A stretch of DNA of 9,442 nucleotides from Rubrobacter sp. Lineage in GTDB: Bacteria; Actinomycetota; Rubrobacteria; Rubrobacterales; Rubrobacteraceae. The notes under the pieces are model-generated. The model had not been told where the DNA came from and searched no databases. It saw only the letters and a program-made list of their open reading frames with translations. The stretch lies in NCBI GenBank assembly GCA_013817025.1, contig JACDDK010000020.1:1-9442 (forward strand), in the 5' to 3' direction. This document shows positions 5,038-9,442 of the stretch, in pieces. Each line of letters opens with the position of its first letter. Position 1 is the stretch's first letter. The position numbers were made by a program, and so were the translations under genes.

Positions 5038-7043
5038 GACTGGGGGGATCCTTGCTCGGTGGTGGGCTCCGTGGTGGTTTCGGGGGCGATTTCCTCTTCG
5101 GTGGAAGTTTCCTCCGTTTCGGGCTCGACCGGGGCTTCCTCTTCAGCGGTTGTTTCGGTTTCTATAGGTGCTTCCCCGTCTGGCGCTTCCCCGTCTGGCG
5201 CTTCCCCGTCTGGCGCTTCCCCGTCTGGCGCTTCCCCGTCTGGCGCTTCCCCGTCTGGCGCTTCCCCGTCTGGCGCTTCCCCGTCGGATCCAGCCTCGTC
5301 CGGGTTTTCCGGGGGTAGCGAGGGCTCCTTGGTTATCGGGCCGGGCTCTTCGTCGGGGGTCTCACCGTTGGTGGGAGGCGCTTCGGTGTTTTCACTATCG
5401 TCCGTTGGAGCTTCGGTCGTGGGGTTGTCGAGTTTCTCTTCTTCGCAGGTTGCTTTCGGTTTGCGGGTGTCTTTTTCAGTTTTGTTCTTTGTGGTGGCGC
5501 GCTCGGGCTTGCAAGGATCTTTCTTTTCGTTGGTTTGTGGCTCGTTGGGTTTTGGTGGGTTCTTTTTGGGCGGGTTTTTGTCTTTGGCGTCGCCGCCGTT
5601 GTTCTTACCGTCGTTGCGGTCTCCACGGTCGCCGTTGACGCGGTCCCGGATCCGGTCGATTATGTCGTCGATCTTCGGAAGCTTCAGCCGATCGTTTTCC
5701 TCGATCCTCGGGAGCTTCAGCCGATCGTTTCTGTCTATCTTGTCTCTCTTGCCGTTTTTGTTTGGTAGCTGGTCTTTTTTATCCGTGGAGTCCGGCTTGC
5801 TGTTCTTGCTGGTGTCTGGCTGAACGTTCTTCTCGTCCGGGGTCTTCTCTTTGCGGGGCTGCTCGCGGTCGGGGGCTTTATTGGGGTTGCCGCGTTTGAC
5901 GATGGGGCTTGGAGCGGCATCGTCGTTGCCGGTGTCGATGTCGGGGCTCTCGCCGGGGTTGTTGGGGATCGGCCAACTCTCCTCGCCGGTCGAGGGGCTT
6001 GGGATGCTGTTCTGGGGGGCGGTGCAGAACTTCGCGTCCGTGCCGCCGGAGACCGCGCCGCCGTTTGACTTGATCCACTCTAGCAGCGGGTACGGGTTCA
6101 TCGCGCCAGAGGCGAGGTCGGTGCGCGCCCCGCTGGCGTCGTACCAGCCGAGGTGCAGGTGCGGCGGGAAGAGGCCGCGCGTAATCTCGGAGCCCTGCCC
6201 CGTATCGCCCGCGTAGCCGACCAACTGCCCGGCCTGGACGCGGGTCCCGATTTTCAGCGAACTCTCGCGGTCCATGTGCGCGTAGTAGAAGAGGTCGCCC
6301 TCCTGTATCGGCCCGACGGAGTAGTCGGCGCGCAGCATCAGCGTGTAGCCACCCAGAGTGTTCCAGCCGTTGTTGTTCGCGCCGGAGACGGGGACGACGG
6401 TGCCGTCGGTTATGGCGTACTCGGGGGTCTCCGCCGGCGTCATCAGGTCCGTACCCTCGTGACCACCCTGCGGACGGGCCGCGCCCCAGGTGTCGTCGTA
6501 GGAGTTAAAGAAGTTGTCGGAGAGCGGAAAAACAGCCTTGCTGCTCTTCGGGACGTTGCTGAGGTCCCCACAGACGGGACCGGACTCATTGGACTGGAAG
6601 GCGGGCCGTTGGCCGAGACCGCTAGCGGGATCTCCGGCGTCGCCGTTAGCCGCGCCGTTTCTGGATTTTGCGGCGTTCTGCTTCGCAGGGCGGTAGAAGA
6701 TAAAAGTTCCGTTCTTGGTCTCGCGTGGGACGATGGAAGCATCTCCGGTGCGGACTCCGACCGAGGGATCCGAAGCGTCGCCATTGCGGACCTCGACCGG
6801 GTTCGACGAGGAGTCGGGTTTGGTGGATTCTTCGGTGATCTCTTCGCCGGTCCCCGAAGCACGGTCTTCCACCGTTTGCTGTTTGTGAACCTCGACGGAG
6901 TCGATCCGCTCCGAGTTCTTCGCCGCAGCTTGTCTTAGAGGTTCGGAGTTGGAGAAGCCGGAAGTTCCCAGCTTCAGCAGCGCCGCCAGAACGGCCAGGA
7001 CGAAGAAGACGTAAGCCGCCCTCGACCAGCTAATGTACGACAT
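5034..7043 (-). CDS. Membrane-anchored M23 (LytM-type) peptidoglycan endopeptidase with long charged repeat tail
   Basis: 669 residues. Residues 9-23 are hydrophobic after a single Arg (signal anchor or signal peptide), then comes a Ser/Glu/Asp-rich linker to about 155. The M23 domain spans roughly 156-325 with every zinc and catalytic residue: His195 and Asp199 (HEGTD), His256 (YYAHMD), and His295/His297 (HLH). It should therefore be an active, outward-facing wall endopeptidase cutting peptide cross-links. Cys158 and Cys340 bracket the domain and may form a disulfide. The tail from about 345 is disordered: rich in Lys, Arg, Asp, Asn and Pro to about 530, including an 11-residue duplication at 439-460, then almost purely acidic to the end with eight DGEAP repeats (587-626). 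A second Cys pair (511, 533) marks the change of charge. There is no LPxTG signal. The start follows AGGGGGG by about 5 bases. Confidence 0.88.
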   Translation of the reverse strand: MSYISWSRAAYVFFVLAVLAALLKLGTSGFSNSEPLRQAAAKNSERIDSVEVHKQQTVEDRASGTGEEITEESTKPDSSSNPVEVRNGDASDPSVGVRTGDASIVPRETKNGTFIFYRPAKQNAAKSRNGAANGDAGDPASGLGQRPAFQSNESGPVCGDLSNVPKSSKAVFPLSDNFFNSYDDTWGAARPQGGHEGTDLMTPAETPEYAITDGTVVPVSGANNNGWNTLGGYTLMLRADYSVGPIQEGDLFYYAHMDRESSLKIGTRVQAGQLVGYAGDTGQGSEITRGLFPPHLHLGWYDASGARTDLASGAMNPYPLLEWIKSNGGAVSGGTDAKFCTAPQNSIPSPSTGEESWPIPNNPGESPDIDTGNDDAAPSPIVKRGNPNKAPDREQPRKEKTPDEKNVQPDTSKNSKPDSTDKKDQLPNKNGKRDKIDRNDRLKLPRIEENDRLKLPKIDDIIDRIRDRVNGDRGDRNDGKNNGGDAKDKNPPKKNPPKPNEPQTNEKKDPCKPERATTKNKTEKDTRKPKATCEEEKLDNPTTEAPTDDSENTEAPPTNGETPDEEPGPITKEPSLPPENPDEAGSDGEAPDGEAPDGEAPDGEAPDGEAPDGEAPDGEAPDGEAPIETETTAEEEAPVEPETEETSTEEEIAPETTTEPTTEQGSPQS
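5167..5286 (-). repeat. Eight tandem 15-bp repeats inside the M23 gene
   Basis: On the plus strand the unit is GGCGCTTCCCCGTCT. Copies 2-7 are identical, copy 1 has GGTG for GGCG, and copy 8 ends in G. Translated on the minus strand each unit gives Asp-Gly-Glu-Ala-Pro. The unit is a multiple of three, so gain or loss of copies would lengthen or shorten the tail without a frameshift. Near-identity at silent positions points to recent expansion or homogenisation. Confidence 0.97.
5664..5729 (-). repeat. 33-bp tandem duplication in the M23 gene
   Basis: Two adjacent 33-bp units encode NDRLKLPRIEE and NDRLKLPKIDD (residues 439-460). The DNA shares AGCTTCAGCCGATCGTTT-type blocks in both units. 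The duplication is older than the DGEAP array, since several bases and three residues differ. Confidence 0.85.
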
Positions 7044-7146
7044 CCATGCCCCCCTGTAACTCCTCCCACGGCACCGCCATCGACGGCAATTTGCCCTGTA
7101 CTCTCACAGAATACTTATCGACCGTCAAGGATAAAGCTTTAATCCG
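7044..7146 (-). promoter_or_regulatory. M23 gene leader and candidate promoter
   Basis: This stretch holds an AT-rich patch with TTGACG (7127-7122), TATTCT (7115-7110) and a perfect palindrome TAAAGCTTTA (7132-7141). Downstream, GGCAA-A-TTGCC (7095-7085) can form a hairpin in the leader. Spacing between the -35-like and -10-like boxes is wrong (6-base boxes only 6 bases apart), so the exact promoter is unclear. A GGGAGGAG at 7067-7060 lies 16 bases before the M23 start and 12 before a five-codon ATG frame at 7047 that overlaps the start out of frame. Confidence 0.3.
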
Positions 7147-7150
7147 GCGG

Positions 7151-7186
7151 AAAGCCACGGGCGTTGGCCTGGTTTTCGGCGGCTTT
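7151..7186 (-). terminator. Possible tsaD terminator
   Basis: AAAGCC (7186-7181, starting in the tsaD stop) can pair with GGCTTT (7156-7151) across a 24-nt GC-rich interval that has its own small inverted repeat (GCCA/TGGC). The tail after the stem is TTTCC. It is a weak terminator by itself. Confidence 0.3.
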
Positions 7187-8171
7187 AGACGCTACGGGCG
7201 TTGAGGCTCAGGTAGCCGGGGTACGGGACCTCGGGCGTTCGGGTCGCGGCGGCCCCGATCATAGCCGCGTTGTCCGTACAAAGACTCGGCGGCGGGACGA
7301 CCAGCCTCACCCCGGACTTCCCACGCACCTCGTCCAGCCCGTGCCGCAACCGGGCGTTGGCCGCCACCCCACCCACCACGACGAGCGCCGGCGCGTCTTC
7401 GAGGTCCGCAGCCCGCAAGAGCTTCCGCGTAAGCGCCTCCACCACGGCGGCCTCGTAGCTCGCCGCTAGATGCGGAAGCTCTTCGCGGACCTCCGCCTCG
7501 TCCATCGCCTTCAGCCGGTAGAGCAGGCTCGTCTTCAGACCGGAAAACGAGAAGTCCAGGTTCGACTTGTCCTTCAACCCGACCGGGAAGTCGTGGCGGT
7601 TCGGGTCGCCAGTCTGTCCGGCTTTTTGCAGGGCCGGGCCGCCGGGAAAGCCGAGGCCGAGCATCCGGGCGCCCTTGTCCAGGGCTTCCCCGGCGGCGTC
7701 GTCCAGGGTCTCGCCGAGAAGGCTCATCCTGTCTTCGGTGACGGAGTAGAGGGCGGTGTGTCCGCCGGAGGCGATGAGGGCTACGAACGGCGGCTCAAGG
7801 TCTGGTTCGGCCAGGTACGCCGCCGCAACGTGTCCTTCGAGGTGGTTTACCGGGACCAGTGGCAACCGGCGCGCATACGCCAGCCCCTTCGCCGCCGCCA
7901 CACCCACGAGCAACGCCCCGATGAGGCCCGGTCGCGTAGTCACGGCGACGCGAGTTACATCGTGAAGATCTACGTCGGCGGCGGCCAGGGACGAGTGGAT
8001 CACACCATCCAATCGCTCCAGGTGGGCGCGCGAGGCGACCTCCGGCACGACGCCGCCATACCGGGCGTGCTCGGTCTGCGTGTGGACGACGTTGGAGAGC
8101 GCCCGGCGGCCGGAAAGCTCCACGACCGCAGCGCAAGTATCGTCACAGGATGTCTCGATGGCTAGGATCAT
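7185..8171 (-). CDS. tsaD: tRNA N6-threonylcarbamoyladenosine transferase TsaD
   Basis: TsaD transfers the threonylcarbamoyl group from threonylcarbamoyl-AMP to A37 of ANN-decoding tRNAs, working with TsaB and TsaE in the cytoplasm. At 328 residues it is of normal length and complete. Landmarks of the ASKHA fold are present: ETSCDDT (6-12), the metal-binding His110 and His114 in NHLEGH, ASGGHT (134-139), GETLDDAAGEALDK (153-166), FSGLKT (209-214), VVGGVAAN (265-272) and the metal ligand Asp300 in CTDNAA. The ATG at 8171 gives the standard N-terminus MILAIETSCDDT; no Shine-Dalgarno precedes it. It is normally co-transcribed with tsaB and rimI, but a plus-strand gene intervenes here, so it may use its own promoter (TACAAT at 8218-8213). 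Confidence 0.97.
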   Translation of the reverse strand: MILAIETSCDDTCAAVVELSGRRALSNVVHTQTEHARYGGVVPEVASRAHLERLDGVIHSSLAAADVDLHDVTRVAVTTRPGLIGALLVGVAAAKGLAYARRLPLVPVNHLEGHVAAAYLAEPDLEPPFVALIASGGHTALYSVTEDRMSLLGETLDDAAGEALDKGARMLGLGFPGGPALQKAGQTGDPNRHDFPVGLKDKSNLDFSFSGLKTSLLYRLKAMDEAEVREELPHLAASYEAAVVEALTRKLLRAADLEDAPALVVVGGVAANARLRHGLDEVRGKSGVRLVVPPPSLCTDNAAMIGAAATRTPEVPYPGYLSLNARSV

Positions 8172-8212
8172 TTTTAGGTCTCGGGTTTCAGGTTGGTTCG
8201 CTCGGCAAGGTT

Positions 8213-8218
8213 ATTGTA
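8213..8218 (-). promoter_or_regulatory. Possible -10 box of tsaD
   Basis: TACAAT read on the minus strand, giving a start near 8206 and a leader of about 35 nt. No recognisable -35 lies 16-19 bases upstream. It is proposed because the opposite-strand gene separates tsaD from rimI. Confidence 0.35.
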
Positions 8219-8250
8219 GCTTGCGAGCAACGTCCTTCATGTTAGCCGGA

Positions 8251-8256
8251 TATAAT
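8251..8256 (+). promoter_or_regulatory. -10 box of the 84-residue membrane protein gene, predicted leaderless
   Basis: A perfect TATAAT ends 6 bases before the ATG at 8263, so the transcript should start at the ATG itself. There is no Shine-Dalgarno. The -35 is weak. Confidence 0.6.
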
Positions 8257-8262
8257 TCTTTT

Positions 8263-8517
8263 ATGCGGACTTTCTCGCTTTTATTTACGTTTATCTCGCT
8301 AGTTATGTTGACGATGTTTCTGGTTTATGTGATCCGGGGTCCGGTCGACCCGGTGATCGCAACGGGGCTCTTTATTAGCTTCCTGTTCTGCGCGGTGCCT
8401 ACCCTGTTTCTCTTGAAACCTTTCGAGAGCCGCGAGGCTCTTCAGGGGCGGCGGGAGGAGCGCGCCCGGCGCGAGAAGTCTAAGGACGACGAGCCGCCCG
8501 CAGGTTCAGGGTCATGA
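8263..8517 (+). CDS. Small two-helix membrane protein, 84 residues
   Basis: Two hydrophobic segments (about residues 4-24 and 30-51) are joined by a short RGPVDP turn. They are followed by a highly charged cytosolic-type tail (about 55-84) of alternating Arg/Glu/Lys/Asp ending PPAGSGS. No enzymatic motif is present and I recognise no family. The start at ATG 8263 is chosen because a TATAAT box sits 6 bases upstream and both helices are retained; a longer in-frame reading from 8080 would run antisense through tsaD and is rejected. The last 38 bp overlap the rimI 3' end on the opposite strand, so the two transcripts are convergent. No terminator is visible after the stop, so transcription may run antisense into rimI. 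It interrupts the otherwise colinear tsaB-rimI-tsaD genes. Confidence 0.72.
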   Translation: MRTFSLLFTFISLVMLTMFLVYVIRGPVDPVIATGLFISFLFCAVPTLFLLKPFESREALQGRREERARREKSKDDEPPAGSGS

Positions 8518-8941
8518 GTAGGGCGTCCTCGTCACCGTAGTAGCCGGGGCGTTGGGCAGTTACGTCGAAGCCTAGAGATTCGTAGAGCGCACGAGCAGCC
8601 GTGTTGCTCGGTCGGACTTCCAGATGGACGGCGCGGGCTTGCGGCGCGGCGTCAAGGGCGGCTTGGATCAGGGCGCGAGCGTAGCCCCGGCGGCGGTGGC
8701 TCGGATATACGGCGATGGTCATTACGTGCGCCTCGTCGAGGATGAACTTCAACCCGATCTGGGCGACGATACGACCCTCTTCCTCGATGGCGAAATACAT
8801 GGAGTGCGGGCTCCGTAGCTCCTCGCGCCACACCCCGACGCTCCACGGACGCGGCAGGCATTCAGTGTCGAGCGCCAGCGCCTCCGGCAGATCGGCAAGG
8901 TCCATACGGCGGACGTATGGTCTTTCGATGTGGATGTTCAC
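8480..8941 (-). CDS. rimI: Ribosomal-protein-S18-alanine N-acetyltransferase family (RimI)
   Basis: A 153-residue GNAT acetyltransferase. Motif A, VMTIAVYPSHRRRGYA (73-88), carries the RRxGxA pyrophosphate loop that binds acetyl-CoA. Glu108 in LEVR and Tyr120 in ARALYESLGF correspond to the catalytic residues of the family. Enterobacterial RimI acetylates the N-terminal Ala of ribosomal protein S18; actinobacterial homologues may have broader targets, so the substrate is inferred. The start GTG overlaps the tsaB stop in a GTGA, so the two are translationally coupled. The 3' end overlaps the plus-strand membrane protein gene by 38 bp. Confidence 0.92.
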   Translation of the reverse strand: MNIHIERPYVRRMDLADLPEALALDTECLPRPWSVGVWREELRSPHSMYFAIEEEGRIVAQIGLKFILDEAHVMTIAVYPSHRRRGYARALIQAALDAAPQARAVHLEVRPSNTAARALYESLGFDVTAQRPGYYGDEDALLMTLNLRAARRP

Positions 8942-9442
8942 GAGCGGTTCCAGGGGTTGAGGTCGCGGCGCACTTCGGCGTCGGGCTCGCGGACGTAGAT
9001 CGGAACTACCTCCTCCACAGCGACGGGCGTGAGGTCCGCCGCCATCACGAGCCCAGCGGCGCTGACCCGGTGCAGTGGCGAATCATCCGGCGGGATGCGC
9101 CCCACCTCGGAGAGGATCTCCCGGTAGCGCACCGCGCCATCGCCGACGAGGATCGCGTCCGTTTCGCCGAGCGATGGATCTTCGGGTCGCAGACACAAGA
9201 TTTCGCCCGGTGCGGAGCCACCGGACGAGTAGGCGCGGACGAAGACTTGCTTGCGCCGGGCGTCGATGACGGCGAGGACTTCGGGGAAACCAGCGCTCAG
9301 CGCGGGGGCCGCAAGAGCATCGAGGGTGGGGCTCGTGGCGAGGGCGGCCCCGGTACCAAGGGCCAAAGATCGGGCGGTGGCGGCGGCGATGCGGATGCCG
9401 GTGAACGTGCCGGGACCGACGCCGACCAGGATGCGTTCCACG
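8938..9442 (-). CDS. tsaB: tRNA t6A biosynthesis protein TsaB, 5' part missing
   Basis: TsaB is the non-catalytic ASKHA-fold partner that dimerises with TsaD for t6A synthesis. The visible 168 codons begin inside the domain at the family signature VGVGPGTFTGIRIAAATARSL, which normally lies some 60 residues from the N-terminus. The true start (usually M-x-L-A-I-D-T) is beyond the right edge, and the GTG at 9441 is an internal Val codon. The C-terminal part includes VIDARRKQVFVRAY and ends PIYVREPDAEVRRDLNPWNRS. The TGA overlaps the rimI GTG by 4 bases. Identity is firm from the signature and the context with rimI and tsaD. Confidence 0.93.
   Translation of the reverse strand, partial: VERILVGVGPGTFTGIRIAAATARSLALGTGAALATSPTLDALAAPALSAGFPEVLAVIDARRKQVFVRAYSSGGSAPGEILCLRPEDPSLGETDAILVGDGAVRYREILSEVGRIPPDDSPLHRVSAAGLVMAADLTPVAVEEVVPIYVREPDAEVRRDLNPWNRS

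Noticed and set aside
5167..5286. CRISPR-like array
   Set aside because: The 15-bp units are directly abutting with no spacers, and they lie inside a coding frame.
5059..5823. Plus-strand frames through the M23 tail, including one with a repeated VWRFP and one with repeated GASPS
   Set aside because: These are opposite-strand readings of the 15-bp repeat and of low-complexity codons. The minus-strand frame carries an intact M23 catalytic domain.
7085..7141. c-di-AMP (ydaO-type) riboswitch before the M23 gene, as seen before some actinobacterial wall hydrolases
   Set aside because: The gap is too short (about 140 bases including the tsaD end) and the conserved ydaO sequence blocks are not present; only small palindromes are seen.
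7470..8165. Plus-strand 231-codon frame opposite tsaD
   Set aside because: It is a shadow of the fully conserved tsaD frame, without a start signal or recognisable protein motif.
8080..8262. Upstream extension of the 84-residue membrane protein to 145 residues
   Set aside because: It would run antisense into the tsaD 5' end, and the TATAAT box lies inside it, just before the internal ATG at 8263.

Overview
The window is GC-rich and looks actinobacterial. The evidence is the GuaB3-type IMP dehydrogenase, an HrcA/CIRCE-controlled groEL, frequent GTG starts, genes that appear to be leaderless, and a gene order (tsaB, rimI, tsaD ... groEL ... guaB3, guaA) that recalls the tsaB-rimI-tsaD-groES-groEL1 ... 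guaB3 ... guaA region of Mycobacterium tuberculosis. A deep-branching genus such as Rubrobacter is my best guess, but that is inference from protein style and not a database match. Almost everything is on the minus strand, so the biological reading order is from right to left.

Right end (7185-9442): the tRNA t6A-modification and acetyltransferase block. It holds tsaB (5' part cut by the window edge), rimI (4-base GTGA overlap with tsaB) and tsaD. A plus-strand gene for an 84-residue two-helix membrane protein sits between rimI and tsaD, overlaps the rimI 3' end by 38 bp, and so breaks the usual operon.

Middle (4640-7184): a 669-residue membrane-anchored M23 (LytM-type) peptidoglycan hydrolase with an intact zinc site. 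It has a long disordered tail that is basic at first and then very acidic, with eight near-identical 15-bp repeats. It converges on a plus-strand 80-residue zinc-ribbon protein. That small gene diverges from groEL, and the two promoters overlap physically beside a CIRCE operator. No groES is present where M. tuberculosis has it.

Left half (1-4600): groEL, then a strong terminator. Next come three tiny single-helix membrane protein genes (26-36 residues, two of them clear paralogues), another terminator, and a guaB3-guaA operon with a roughly 120-nt leader that can fold into three hairpins. guaA runs off the left edge. GuaB3 (IMP to XMP, by family inference) and GuaA (XMP to GMP) would form a guanine-nucleotide synthesis unit.

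I saw no tRNA, rRNA, insertion sequence, CRISPR array or prophage gene. The most unusual items are the trio of tiny membrane proteins, the structured guaB3 leader, the overlapping groEL/zinc-ribbon promoters, and the repeat-bearing charged tail of the M23 protein.
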